From Candidatus Nomurabacteria bacterium (GTDB lineage Bacteria > Patescibacteriota > Minisyncoccia > Phycocordibacterales > UBA9973): a stretch of 34,722 bases of DNA. The position numbers and the translations under genes are program-made. Positions 17,827 through 27,349 of this stretch are shown piece after piece (the first letter of the stretch is position 1; each line of letters opens with the position of its first letter). The DNA is taken from contig CALQZW010000003.1 in the NCBI GenBank assembly GCA_943350045.1, positions 1 to 34,722 on the forward strand. The letters are read 5' to 3'. Below the pieces are notes generated by a model. That model was not told the origin of the DNA and searched no databases. It saw only the letters and a list, made by a program, of their open reading frames with translations.

Positions 17827-18407
17827 AGAGTCCGTGCGATTTTTTTGAGCAGCGCAGGAATTTTTTTGAAGTCTTCGACAAGTACTGCCCGAAGACTTCT
17901 GTTATATATACTGCTCGCCGGATGGTACAGCGGGAGAAAATGACGTGTCGGAATATGTGGGAGGTCGGCAGTGAATAGCTGGCCGTGCACATCGGATATC
18001 TTCATCTCGGGAAAGAAATGATTGAGACTGTGTCGCCCTAAAAATACAATGAGTTTTGGCTGTATGTATGAAAGTTCAGCAGAGAGCCACGCCGAACAAT
18101 CCGCCTTTTCTTTTAGGAGCGGATCGCGATTGTTTGGCGGACGATATTTTACAATGTTCGTAATATACACCTGCTCACGCGAGAGTTTAATACTTTCAAG
18201 AAGCTCTGTGAGGATTTTACCAGCACTGCCGATGAACGGCTTTCCTTCCTTGTCTTCTTTCGCTCCGGGTGCTTCTCCGATGAATACAATATCGGCGTTT
18301 GCTGAGCCATGCCCAAAAACCGCCTGTGTCGCAAGCGTTTTTAGGTCACACTGACAGATTTCGGCCTGAGCTGTCTGTAGGTGAAAAAGTTCCTCTGCCG
18401 TATTCAC
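17823..18407 (-). CDS. Uracil-DNA glycosylase, family 4-like
   Basis: [64 protein letters not shown]. Start chosen at the second GTG (18407); ORF begins at 18413. Confidence 0.9.
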   Translation of the reverse strand: MNTAEELFHLQTAQAEICQCDLKTLATQAVFGHGSANADIVFIGEAPGAKEDKEGKPFIGSAGKILTELLESIKLSREQVYITNIVKYRPPNNRDPLLKEKADCSAWLSAELSYIQPKLIVFLGRHSLNHFFPEMKISDVHGQLFTADLPHIPTRHFLPLYHPASSIYNRSLRAVLVEDFKKIPALLKKIARTL

Positions 18408-18419
18408 GGACACAGTATA

Positions 18420-19856
18420 CTACATGCGTAGATTCCGTAGAGCCTGCAATCTCTCCTGCTCTTTATCCATGGCATATATGACGTAAAGTCCGGCTCCGAC
18501 GACGACAACGAAACTCATGATGTACGGAATGAGACTTTCAGTGTTTTTCCCTCCGCTCGAAGAAATTTTCTCAAGGGTATTGCCTGAGACCGAGGCCTGC
18601 GCAAGTGGTGTGGCGGTTTCAGAATCCGACAATACGAGTGTCGGCACACTCGATATGCTCTGAACACTCGGCGTCACTTGGGCAGTGACGGCTCCTGACG
18701 GAAGGCGCAGATATATGTCTCCGACCTCACTCACAGAATACCCGAGCACGGATGCAGGAATGCGAATAGTTTTTCCTCCAGCAATGAATGTGCCTTCGGG
18801 TATTTGGTAGAGATGAAGACCAAGGGCGTCGCTAATATTCCAGTACGAAATATTTACATCTCGTGTTTCGCTATTTTTCAAAGACACTGATCCGTCTGTG
18901 TGAGTCGTCATAGAGACGAGTGGGTCGATGACTTCAATCGTGGTTTTTACATGTGCATCCGGATACTGCGAATACCTATTCTTTCTGTAGTACGCAACAA
19001 CGGTATATGTTCCTGAGTACATATATGTGTGAGATATAGTTTCAGCGCTCGATATTTTCACACTCCTCCCATCTCCAAATGCCACTCGGTATTCTCCTCC
19101 GAGTACACTTTCTCCGAAGTGTCCGATGACTGAAAGCTGTATAGGTGTTTCAACTCCAGCAAAGACGAGGCGTGGCGTAGTGATGGAGAGTTTGCCCGGC
19201 TGTGGGTTTTTTACTACCGGCTTTGGTATTGGAATTGTAGTACTCGCAGTATTGGCCTGTACTGCTCCATCGGAGCCTACGACAGTCTGCTCGCCTGTTT
19301 GAGAGCCATCTTCACCTGAGTCATCGTCATTGATTGGAGTAGAGACGGTGGCAACAGTTGCCGAGCCAGGAGTTGGTAGGGCTTCAATCCATACACCAGA
19401 AGCTGACTTTTGCAGACTTGTTCCTGTGTTCGCTCCGCCGATGGTTGGGTCGTACTGGTATTGAGAAAGAGGCTCTTTCTGTCCATTGTTTAATACAATT
19501 ACTTTGCCTGTCGTATTTGTCAGGTCGCTCCACGTACTGTCGATGACGGTCGCAGTTACAGCTGGATAGGCAGTGCGAAATGTTTGGATGTCCTGCACAA
19601 TGACTGCATACTCACCCGGACCGACCATGCCTCCATACTCGGGAGTAAATGAGTGATATGTGCTGGTGAGTCCGTTCATTTGTACAAAGTAATCACTAAT
19701 ATCAACAGGACTCTCTCCGCTGTTGCGAACTTCAATCCACTCCTGCTTGGTATCAGTTCCAACAGGGTTGTACATGACTTCGGTAATTTCAAAACTCGCA
19801 CTGCACACAAATGGGAACAACAAGGAACACGAAAGAATACTTAGTGTTTTAAGCAT
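18420..19856 (-). CDS. Lamin-tail-domain (LTD) secreted protein with PKD-like region and C-terminal TM
   Basis: Signal peptide, SFEITEVMYNPVGTDTKQEWIEVRNSGESPVDISDYFVQ (LTD), GEYRVAFGDGRSVKISSAETISHTYMYSGTYTVVAYYR (PKD-like), TM IPYIMSFVVVVGAGLYVIYAM. Confidence 0.85.
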   Translation of the reverse strand: MLKTLSILSCSLLFPFVCSASFEITEVMYNPVGTDTKQEWIEVRNSGESPVDISDYFVQMNGLTSTYHSFTPEYGGMVGPGEYAVIVQDIQTFRTAYPAVTATVIDSTWSDLTNTTGKVIVLNNGQKEPLSQYQYDPTIGGANTGTSLQKSASGVWIEALPTPGSATVATVSTPINDDDSGEDGSQTGEQTVVGSDGAVQANTASTTIPIPKPVVKNPQPGKLSITTPRLVFAGVETPIQLSVIGHFGESVLGGEYRVAFGDGRSVKISSAETISHTYMYSGTYTVVAYYRKNRYSQYPDAHVKTTIEVIDPLVSMTTHTDGSVSLKNSETRDVNISYWNISDALGLHLYQIPEGTFIAGGKTIRIPASVLGYSVSEVGDIYLRLPSGAVTAQVTPSVQSISSVPTLVLSDSETATPLAQASVSGNTLEKISSSGGKNTESLIPYIMSFVVVVGAGLYVIYAMDKEQERLQALRNLRM

Positions 19857-19905
19857 GAGGATATGAGAGAAAAAATTGGTAATGAACTAACCGGAAACGG
19901 TATGA

Positions 19906-22230
19906 CTATTCGAGCACGCTTCGAAGAATATCTTCAGGTACTTCACGAATCTTTTTTGGAGCTTCAGGCTGTGGCTGTGGTTCAAATTTTTGCGCAGGGT
20001 TTACTGCAGGAGCTGGTTCTATGGCGGGACCAGAAGCACGTGCGCGAGCGATGGCTTCTGCGAGCGCTGAAACGCGATCAGATGACGCTTCTTTTGCAGT
20101 AAACGTCGTATTTGAAGAACGAGAAGATGGAGTAGTTGGTTCGGAATGCGCAGGCTTGCGGAGTGATGACAGCGAGACCGTCGGAGCCTCTACCTTTTGC
20201 ACTGGTTTCTCGATTGGTTTTTCGACAGGTTTTACGGCAGGCTCGTCAGAGATTTCTGCGTTTTTCTTTTGCTGATATTCGTCGCCTTTCTTCAACGCCT
20301 CGTCGAGAGCTTGTTTAAGAATGTTCTTGAGTCCGTCCTCTTTTTGGAGAATCGGAGCTTTTGGTGCTGGTCGTGGAGCAGGGCGAGGAGCTGGCGCTGT
20401 TGGTCGCGGAGCTGGTGCAACAGGACGTGGAACTGGGCGAGATGCGACAGCTGGCGCAGGAGTAGGAGCTGGAGTTGGAGTTGGTGTAGGAGTAGGAGCC
20501 GGCTGTGGTTGTGAAGCTGGTGTTGGAGTAGGTGCAGGCGCTGGTTGTGCCTGTGGCTGTGGTTCTGGCTGTGGCGCTGGCGCTGGAGTATACACAGGCT
20601 CTGGAGCAGTTACTGGAGCCTCGGCAACCACAGGCGTTGGGGCTTCAGCAGGCTTGGCTTCTATAGCAGGAGCTGAAGCTTCGGCAGGTTTTTCTGCCGG
20701 CTTCTCTACTGGTTTTGGTACACGTACGGGCTTGAGCTCGCCAGACTTAATCTTTGCGATACACTCACGACAGTACACTGGACGGCCTGGCTCTGGTTCA
20801 AATGGAACAAATGTTTCCTTTCCACATGCAGAACAGACTGCCTTAAACTTCCCTTCTCCTTCTTTCTCTTTTCCATCTCCGCCGGCTGCATCACCTCCAC
20901 TACGAGACTTTTCCATCATTCCACTCCATGCAGAAATTTCTTTCTCAACGTCTTCGCGTGGCTTTGCGTACAATCGGCGTGATGATTCAATAATCTGCTC
21001 GGCAACGTCACTGTCGGTAACAACTTTAAATGGCGGAAGTGTGAGCGCAGAAAACGGACGTGACGTAATACCGTCTACCATGAGTTTGAGGTAGGCGTTG
21101 TAGTTTGGGAGGTTTACGAGGTCTTCGATTTCAAATTCTGGCTCGAATTCTTTTTCCAAAAACTCTGCGTCGGCCGCTCCAATACGGAACACAATCATTG
21201 TTCCAACGTTTCCGAACACTGCATCACGAACTGAGTCTGAATCTTTTGTGACGAGCTGAGCAATGTACTGGTGAGCAATAGTGAGGTTGAGTCGGTACTT
21301 TCGGGCCTCAGACAAAATGGAAGCGAAAGATTCAGTAACGAAGTTTTGGAACTCGTCCACGTACAAGTAAAAGTCCTTACGCTGGTCTTCTGGAATACGC
21401 ACGCGCTCCATTGCGGCGAGCTGCATTTTCGTGATGAGCATTCCTCCGAGCAGTGCTGAGTTGTCTTCTCCAATGCGTCCCTTTGAAACGTTCACAAGAA
21501 AGATTTTTCCCGAGTTCATGGCATCGAAAATATCGATGGTTGATTCTGCTTGTCCAAGAACGTTTCGCACCATTGAGGTAGAGAGAAACTGCCCCACTTT
21601 GTTTTGAATTGGAGCGATGGCTTCATTTCGGTACTGATCACGCCATGTTTCGTATTCGTTAATCCAAAACGAGCGGATAACAGGGTCTTTTACATTTACG
21701 AGAATCTCGGCACGATAGTCTTTATCGACGAGCAGGCGTGGAATACCAAGAAGCGTTGACCCAGGGGTATCAAGAAGAGCCAGAATACAGTTATTGAGAA
21801 TGTATTCCATTCGGGCACTCCATGCATTTGCCCAAATCTTGGTAAAGATTCCCATAAGCCCGGAAGCCACAAGGTGCTTATATTTCAGGTCGGCAATTTG
21901 CAATACATTAAATCCGATATGGTAGTCCTGATCGGCTGGGTTGAAATATATGACGTCTTTTACACGCTCTGGTGGAATAGTTGCAAGCACGGATTCTACG
22001 AGCTCTCCGTGCGGGTCTACAACGGCAAGTCCTTCGCCGTTAGCGATATTTTGCACGATCATGTTTGCAAGAAGCGCAGATTTACCCGTTCCGGATTTTC
22101 CGAGAATGTAGACATGCTGACGACGGTCACGACGCTTGATACCGAACACTTGAAATTGATTGCGAAAATTTGTTTTCGCAAGATACGTTATATCTTTATT
22201 GTAGTTAACTCCCTCGGGGAGGATATTCAT
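19906..22230 (-). CDS. VirD4/TraD-like coupling ATPase with C-terminal CxxC-x17-CxxC zinc ribbon and Pro/Ala-rich linker
   Basis: 774 aa; Walker A GKSGTGKSALLANMIVQNI, AVVDPHGELVESVLATIP, DFYLYVDEFQNFVTESFASILSEARKYRLNLTIAHQYIAQL; CSACGKETFVPFEPEPGRPVYCREC. Confidence 0.88.
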   Translation of the reverse strand: MNILPEGVNYNKDITYLAKTNFRNQFQVFGIKRRDRRQHVYILGKSGTGKSALLANMIVQNIANGEGLAVVDPHGELVESVLATIPPERVKDVIYFNPADQDYHIGFNVLQIADLKYKHLVASGLMGIFTKIWANAWSARMEYILNNCILALLDTPGSTLLGIPRLLVDKDYRAEILVNVKDPVIRSFWINEYETWRDQYRNEAIAPIQNKVGQFLSTSMVRNVLGQAESTIDIFDAMNSGKIFLVNVSKGRIGEDNSALLGGMLITKMQLAAMERVRIPEDQRKDFYLYVDEFQNFVTESFASILSEARKYRLNLTIAHQYIAQLVTKDSDSVRDAVFGNVGTMIVFRIGAADAEFLEKEFEPEFEIEDLVNLPNYNAYLKLMVDGITSRPFSALTLPPFKVVTDSDVAEQIIESSRRLYAKPREDVEKEISAWSGMMEKSRSGGDAAGGDGKEKEGEGKFKAVCSACGKETFVPFEPEPGRPVYCRECIAKIKSGELKPVRVPKPVEKPAEKPAEASAPAIEAKPAEAPTPVVAEAPVTAPEPVYTPAPAPQPEPQPQAQPAPAPTPTPASQPQPAPTPTPTPTPAPTPAPAVASRPVPRPVAPAPRPTAPAPRPAPRPAPKAPILQKEDGLKNILKQALDEALKKGDEYQQKKNAEISDEPAVKPVEKPIEKPVQKVEAPTVSLSSLRKPAHSEPTTPSSRSSNTTFTAKEASSDRVSALAEAIARARASGPAIEPAPAVNPAQKFEPQPQPEAPKKIREVPEDILRSVLE
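20365..20660 (-). repeat. Low-complexity Pro/Ala/Gln-rich coding repeat
   Basis: Encodes PAPAPQPEPQPQAQPAPAPTPTPASQPQPAPTPTPTPTPAPTPAPAVASRPVPRP... Confidence 0.85.
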
Positions 22231-22306
22231 ATATCAAAGTATATCAAATTTTATTCAGCATAGCGAAAGCTGGATACATAAAATCGAAAAAAATCTTAAA
22301 ATAAAA

Positions 22307-23536
22307 TTAAAGCGTATACCCCATCGCGCTGGCAATGCGTTCCATGGCGACAATAAAGGCACTGCGACGCAGGTCGGTCTTTAGGCTCACAGCTTTTTCA
22401 TGCACTACGCGCGATTCTCGCATGAGAATATTCTTGAGTTTCGTATTCACATCTTCTTCACTCCAGTGCTCGCTACTGAGGTTTTGTTGCCACTCAAATG
22501 TAGAGACGGTCACACCTCCGGCGTTCGCCAAGATATCTGGCACGACGGGAATATGTTTTGCAAAAAGAATCTCGTCGGCTTCTGGAGTAATTGGGCCGTT
22601 GGCGAGTTCGAGAATGAACTTGGCTTGTACTCTATCTGCGTTCTCTGCAGTGATCTGGTTTTCAAGAGCGGCAGGAATAAGTACGTCACATAGAAGCTCA
22701 AGCAGTGCTTCATTTGAAATGTCGCGTGAACCAGGAAAGCCTGAGAGTGTTCCGTGCTCTTTTTTCCAGGCTTCGAGCGCTCCAATATCGATTCCGTCTT
22801 CTTTTACGATGCCTCCTTTTGAGTCAGAGGTTGCAATTACTTTGTATCCATTTTTTGAAAAAATTTCTCCTGCATGTCCACCAACATTTCCGAATCCTTG
22901 AATAACGACAGTGGCTCCATTTGGAACGGAGTAGAACTCTCGGAGTGTTTCAAACACATAGTATCCTCCGAGTCCTGTTGCTGCGCCACGCCCCTCAGAA
23001 CCGCCAAGCTCAATTGGCTTGCCGGTAAATGTCGCACGTGTTGTATCCCCTGAGATTTTTGCGAACTCGTCTACCATCCACCCCATGATTTCAGGAGTAG
23101 TATTTACATCCGGAGCTGGAACGTCTTTTTTGGGTCCAAGTACGTCGGCCATGCCTCGCACCCAGCCACGAGAGATTTTCTCGAGTTCTGTTTTAGAAAG
23201 TTTCTTTGGGTCAACAGTGATTCCACCCTTTCCTCCACCCATCGGAATATTTACCACTGCACATTTAAGCGCCATCCAAAACGCCAACGCTTTTACTTCG
23301 TGAATGTCGGCATTCTGGTGGTAGCGGATACCGCCTTTGTACGGCCCACGCGCGTTGTTAAACTGCACGCGATATCCTTCATATACTTCAAGTCGCCCGT
23401 CGTCCATTACAACGGGAATACTGATACGGACTTCACGCATCGGCACTGAGAGTTGTTTCAAAAACTGTTCTGGGAATGCCTGAACTTTCTGTGCACGAGC
23501 GAGCTGACTGAGGGCGTTTTCGAATGGATTATTCAT
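22307..23536 (-). CDS. gdhA: Glu/Leu/Phe/Val dehydrogenase (glutamate dehydrogenase)
   Basis: 409 aa; YRVQFNNARGPYKGGIRYH, MALKCAVVNIPMGGGKGGI, DVPAPDVNTTPEIMGWMVDEF, GFGNVGGHAGE, NAGGVTVSTFEWQQN. Confidence 0.96.
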   Translation of the reverse strand: MNNPFENALSQLARAQKVQAFPEQFLKQLSVPMREVRISIPVVMDDGRLEVYEGYRVQFNNARGPYKGGIRYHQNADIHEVKALAFWMALKCAVVNIPMGGGKGGITVDPKKLSKTELEKISRGWVRGMADVLGPKKDVPAPDVNTTPEIMGWMVDEFAKISGDTTRATFTGKPIELGGSEGRGAATGLGGYYVFETLREFYSVPNGATVVIQGFGNVGGHAGEIFSKNGYKVIATSDSKGGIVKEDGIDIGALEAWKKEHGTLSGFPGSRDISNEALLELLCDVLIPAALENQITAENADRVQAKFILELANGPITPEADEILFAKHIPVVPDILANAGGVTVSTFEWQQNLSSEHWSEEDVNTKLKNILMRESRVVHEKAVSLKTDLRRSAFIVAMERIASAMGYTL

Positions 23537-23553
23537 ATGCGTAATTGGTTACA

Positions 23554-24411
23554 TTAGAATGGAATAGTATCGGACGACTTTGATTTTGAAGCGAGTTTCT
23601 TTTTTAGTGATCGCTTGCCAGCTTCGAGGCGCTGAATCTTTCTCGAGAGCTGATGCACGCGAATGGCCAGAAGGATAATACAGATGATGAGTATCAAGAA
23701 GGCGCTCCCACCATAGAGAACATATCTATCTGAAAGAAGTGTGATAAACGAGAATCGCGGGGCTTTTTGTGGAGCTGGTTCGCTTTGAGTTGAAATAGGA
23801 ACTTCAGGCTCAGGAACTATCGGCGTTGGCTCTATCGGAGCCGGCTCGATTGGCTTAGGCTCAGGTGGAGCAGTTTCTTTTGGTTTCTCAGTCTCTATCG
23901 GAGCCGGTAGAAGCGTAAAGCTTGCAGAGCCGAGGGCATTTGTAATGTCACTTCCCTCTCCATCATTTGCTAAAATGAGACCATTTGAAAACTTCACCAT
24001 AGCAACGCCCTCTTTCTTTACTCGAAACGTAACAGTGAATACAGTTCGTGGAGCACCTTGATATCCAGAGAGTGAAATTCCTTCAAAACGTATACTACCC
24101 GACCCCGGTGTGTAAATTGGACCGTCAGCTCCTGGCGGTAGCCAGTTTGTTAGAAGTGAGCCAGACTTACTTACTGAAACAACAGAGAGAAGGTCTGCGG
24201 GATATGAAAGCGTTCCGCTAATTGCGTTCAGCGGAGCTGAATAGCTTGAGGCACGCACTGTTACAGAAAATGTTTTTCCTTCAGTGTATGATCCTGTTGC
24301 AGGAAACACAGAAAGCATAGCCGCCTGAGATATCTGCGGAAAGAAAAACAGCAGTGCAAGAAAAAGACTACTTGCTACTTTTTTCGCATGAGCTTTTGTA
24401 TGGACTTCCAT
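23554..24411 (-). CDS. Membrane-anchored cohesin-like domain protein
   Basis: Signal peptide; AMLSVFPATGSYTEGKTFSVTVRASSYSAPLNAISGTLSYPADLLSVVSVSKSG...GAPRTVFTVTFRVKKEG (cohesin-like); Pro-rich linker, TM and basic tail. Overlaps the upstream gene end by 37 nt. Confidence 0.8.
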   Translation of the reverse strand: MEVHTKAHAKKVASSLFLALLFFFPQISQAAMLSVFPATGSYTEGKTFSVTVRASSYSAPLNAISGTLSYPADLLSVVSVSKSGSLLTNWLPPGADGPIYTPGSGSIRFEGISLSGYQGAPRTVFTVTFRVKKEGVAMVKFSNGLILANDGEGSDITNALGSASFTLLPAPIETEKPKETAPPEPKPIEPAPIEPTPIVPEPEVPISTQSEPAPQKAPRFSFITLLSDRYVLYGGSAFLILIICIILLAIRVHQLSRKIQRLEAGKRSLKKKLASKSKSSDTIPF

Positions 24412-25292
24412 CTATATATAAGTATCGCACAAAGAATAAGAAGAGCAACGCCCAAAAGGAGAGGAAATACGGGGATTGAAGATTTCTGCAAAGCCTCTGG
24501 TATTTCGGCTTCAGCAAGACGCTGATTGCCGGCGCGATCAAAGGCTCTCACGGAAACAGAAGAGAGTTTCTTTTGGTTTTTTAGCACGTACGGGCTCGTT
24601 GTGCGTACCCACTCTCCGTTGTTCTCTCGCACTTCATAGTACACGATTCCTCCACCGAGGTCTTTTGTCGTAAACACAACGACATATGCGCCGTCAAAAA
24701 GTAGCTCGTCAGTGACAATTACAGGAGTAAATGGAAGCGGTGCCTCAGTGTCTGTCGGGCGAGTAATTACCGTACTCGTACTACTCGTTGCGTTCAGTGA
24801 GAGAGCAGAATACGTCACGGCGACGCGTGTGCCACTGCCATCGTTTCGATATACTTCGGGATTTTTAGCGGAAATTGAAATTGGACCAGTTGTCTTTGGG
24901 ATAAAATATAGACGAATCAGCGAGCCCGGAGCACGGCTTGTCGTATCAAATGGGTCAATATATCCGTTAAAGCCTCCAGGAATAATTCCAGAAAATGAAA
25001 GCTCTCCGGCAGTTTTTTCTGTTGGGTTCTCTACCCAGAGTGGAATAATAGACTGCCCTTCGTTGCTATACGCATAGGACACTGTCTCGGGAAACGTAAT
25101 CGTTAACCCAGCAGTGTTTACGGATTCACCTTGCGTATCCAGATATACGTCGACATAAAACTCTTGTCCAACGGAAACTTCGCGCGAAGATGGAACGAAA
25201 GAAATCTGCGCGGCAAAAACACTCTGCGGTGTATAGATATATACAAAACAGAGACTGAGCACAATGAATGATGTTCGAAAAAAATTCTTCAT
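24375..25292 (-). CDS. Membrane-anchored cohesin-like domain protein (second copy)
   Basis: AQISFVPSSREVSVGQEFYVDVYLDTQGESVNTAGLTITFPETVSYAYS...GSLIRLYFIPKTTGPISISA; C-terminal TM FPLLLGVALLILCAILIYRW. Start at MKNFFRTS with AGGA upstream. Confidence 0.78.
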   Translation of the reverse strand: MKNFFRTSFIVLSLCFVYIYTPQSVFAAQISFVPSSREVSVGQEFYVDVYLDTQGESVNTAGLTITFPETVSYAYSNEGQSIIPLWVENPTEKTAGELSFSGIIPGGFNGYIDPFDTTSRAPGSLIRLYFIPKTTGPISISAKNPEVYRNDGSGTRVAVTYSALSLNATSSTSTVITRPTDTEAPLPFTPVIVTDELLFDGAYVVVFTTKDLGGGIVYYEVRENNGEWVRTTSPYVLKNQKKLSSVSVRAFDRAGNQRLAEAEIPEALQKSSIPVFPLLLGVALLILCAILIYRWKSIQKLMRKK

Positions 25293-25296
25293 ATAA

Positions 25297-26214
25297 TTAT
25301 CCTGTCCAGTAATACGCGAGAATACTAAAATCAACTAAGTTTACTTTTCCGTCAGTATTAAGGTCTACTTTTGTCGGAGGAGTTCGCTTGTTGTACCAAA
25401 ACGCCAAGATAGAGTAGTCGACGATGTTTACTTTATAGTCACAGTTGAGGTCCCCCTTTCCTCCACCACAATATTTTTTCGCCTCAACATTTTTGTCACC
25501 GACGGCAAATTGCACTGGGCGTCCATACTCACTGGCTTCTCCCGGAAGCACTGCCTTGGCTTTTGCCTCATGGCCCCCTATTTCAAGTGGAGATGTGTCG
25601 AGCGTATACACATATGCACCCACTGCGTCCGTCTCTACAGAATGAAATGATTCAAACTCTGAATGCACTGAGATAACGACAGTACTCTCTGGAAGACTTT
25701 GTCCGAAGATTATCAAATTGTCACCCTGACGCACTTCGGACTTGTCGACGTCGATTGTCGGAGAAATGAATATTCCAGATACGTCTACCGTTGTTCCACT
25801 TCTAATTATGAGCGGAAAAGAAAAGTTTTCAGAACGACGGCCAGCCGAGTCTTCTCCATAGACAGTAAAGGTGTAGCTTCCTGCAGTCACGCTCGTAAAC
25901 GATACGGAAAAGCGAGCATCTGGACCTGCAATAGTAGTCACAGCAAGAGCTCCGTCTTGGAGAATGGATACGCGAGAGAGCGGATAGGCGCGTCCGCTAA
26001 AGTTTACGATAGTTGTAGGTCCAGGGAATCCACCACCTCCTCCACCTCCCCCTCCTCCTCCACCACCACCCCCAGGAGTGCCTGGCGGGTTTACCACTGC
26101 AGAGATTGTGAGTCCAGTGCTCAGGTCTACTGTTTGAGCACTCGCAGGGAAAAATCCTCCGAAAGATCCGGAAGCAAGAAGCGATAGTGTGAGCAAGAGC
26201 GATCGTAGTTTCAT
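25297..26214 (-). CDS. Secreted dockerin-domain protein with polyglycine linker
   Basis: Signal peptide MKLRSLLLTLSLLASGSFGGFFPASA; 15-Gly run; C-terminal duplicated dockerin motif DLNCDYKVNIVDYSILAFWY / DLNTDGKVNLVDFSILAYYWTG. Confidence 0.88.
   Translation of the reverse strand: MKLRSLLLTLSLLASGSFGGFFPASAQTVDLSTGLTISAVVNPPGTPGGGGGGGGGGGGGGGFPGPTTIVNFSGRAYPLSRVSILQDGALAVTTIAGPDARFSVSFTSVTAGSYTFTVYGEDSAGRRSENFSFPLIIRSGTTVDVSGIFISPTIDVDKSEVRQGDNLIIFGQSLPESTVVISVHSEFESFHSVETDAVGAYVYTLDTSPLEIGGHEAKAKAVLPGEASEYGRPVQFAVGDKNVEAKKYCGGGKGDLNCDYKVNIVDYSILAFWYNKRTPPTKVDLNTDGKVNLVDFSILAYYWTG
26029..26076 (-). repeat. GGN trinucleotide-like tract encoding a polyglycine run
   Basis: Plus strand ccaccacctcctccacctccccctcctcctccaccaccaccccc; encodes PGGGGGGGGGGGGGGGFPG. 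Confidence 0.9.
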
Positions 26215-26225
26215 AGAGTAACGCA

Positions 26226-26251
26226 CGAAACCCCTTTTTCTCGGGGTTTCG
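26226..26251. terminator. Hairpin between the DUF916-like and dockerin genes
   Basis: CGAAACCCC-TTTTTCTC-GGGGTTTCG; T-rich tail only on the plus strand, so minus-strand termination is uncertain. Confidence 0.5.
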
Positions 26252-26257
26252 TTTTCT

Positions 26258-27346
26258 TTATTTCTTTTCCTTTTTAGCTACTACTTTCTTTACTGGGCGA
26301 AGTACGCGGTGCACGATGGATCGTTTTTTCTGTGCATGCATTTCTTCGAACATTTCTTCTGCGCGCTCAATAACCCATTTGTTGTAATGACGGATACTCA
26401 TGCGGACAAGGAAGAAAATGAGTGTTGAGATGACAAGAATGATGAGGAGTAACTGCCACGGAAGAACCCAGAATGAAAACTTTGCACTCGTTGTTTCTTT
26501 CTGAAATCCGTACGCAAGTTCAAGGTGCGCAACATATCGTCCGACTGCAAAGTTACGCCACTGATACTTCGCTTCATTAAAAAATCCACTGTGTTCTACA
26601 GGTTGTGCAGGATTTGGAATATCTTTTCCAACCCACGCAGTTTCAAAACGTCGAGTACTGCGCGGAAGAATGTTTCCGTCGGCAGGGTTGCCCGGAACTT
26701 CTTTTGCAGTAAACCCAAGAAGGTTCTTAATCTTTACGAGACCGACTGGCTTGATGCGGTCACTACCAGCATTTTCAAAACGGTATGTAAAATCAACTGG
26801 AAGCGCAGTATAAAATGTCTTTTTACCGACAGTAGCAAAATCTACGATTCCTCCTTTTTCACTAATTGGACCTGAGACGGAAAGAAGTACAAGAAGTCCT
26901 GTTTTTGCTCCAATAGAGACCTGCCCTGCTCCACTACTCTGTGGCGTAGTTCCCCAAAAGATTGCTCCGAAATGTCCTCCCGCAGATGCATCAGCCGGCA
27001 CTGAAACAGTGAACGGAACTGTTTTTGAAGACTTTGGTGCAATTACGATTTTTTCCGCAGCCTGCATCCATGTTCCGATTCCATCTTTTGGCTCAACAAA
27101 GGCTGGATTACCACTCTCTCCCTGAGCTTCAAAGTTTGCATATGAGATATAGAACGTTTCAGTTGTTGGACGCTCGTTATACAGAGTAACTTCTTCAGTA
27201 AGTGTCTGGCCTGGGTCAGCCTGAAGTTCAAGACGAATAGGAGTAAGAGTGAGCGCGTTCGCAGAGGCAGTAATGCTCAAGAAAAAAAGACTCGCGAGTA
27301 CGATTTTTCCCAGAAATGTTCGAGTGAAATGTGCGAGTATATTCAT
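26258..27346 (-). CDS. DUF916/WxL-associated-like membrane-anchored surface protein
   Basis: Signal peptide; LTLTPIRLELQADPGQTLTEEVTLYNERPTTETFYISYANFEAQ...APKSSKTVPFTVSVPADASAGGHFGAIFWG; TM LPWQLLLIILVISTLIFFLV and basic tail. Confidence 0.75.
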   Translation of the reverse strand: MNILAHFTRTFLGKIVLASLFFLSITASANALTLTPIRLELQADPGQTLTEEVTLYNERPTTETFYISYANFEAQGESGNPAFVEPKDGIGTWMQAAEKIVIAPKSSKTVPFTVSVPADASAGGHFGAIFWGTTPQSSGAGQVSIGAKTGLLVLLSVSGPISEKGGIVDFATVGKKTFYTALPVDFTYRFENAGSDRIKPVGLVKIKNLLGFTAKEVPGNPADGNILPRSTRRFETAWVGKDIPNPAQPVEHSGFFNEAKYQWRNFAVGRYVAHLELAYGFQKETTSAKFSFWVLPWQLLLIILVISTLIFFLVRMSIRHYNKWVIERAEEMFEEMHAQKKRSIVHRVLRPVKKVVAKKEKK

Positions 27347-27349
27347 ATA

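Noticed and set aside
20321-21094. 257-aa plus-strand ORF with Gly/Ala/Arg-rich repeats
   Set aside because: Antisense shadow of the Pro/Ala-rich linker in the TraD-like ATPase; composition explained by the complementary codons.
25699-26187. 162-aa plus-strand Ser/Arg-rich ORF
   Set aside because: Antisense shadow of the dockerin gene, including its polyglycine tract.
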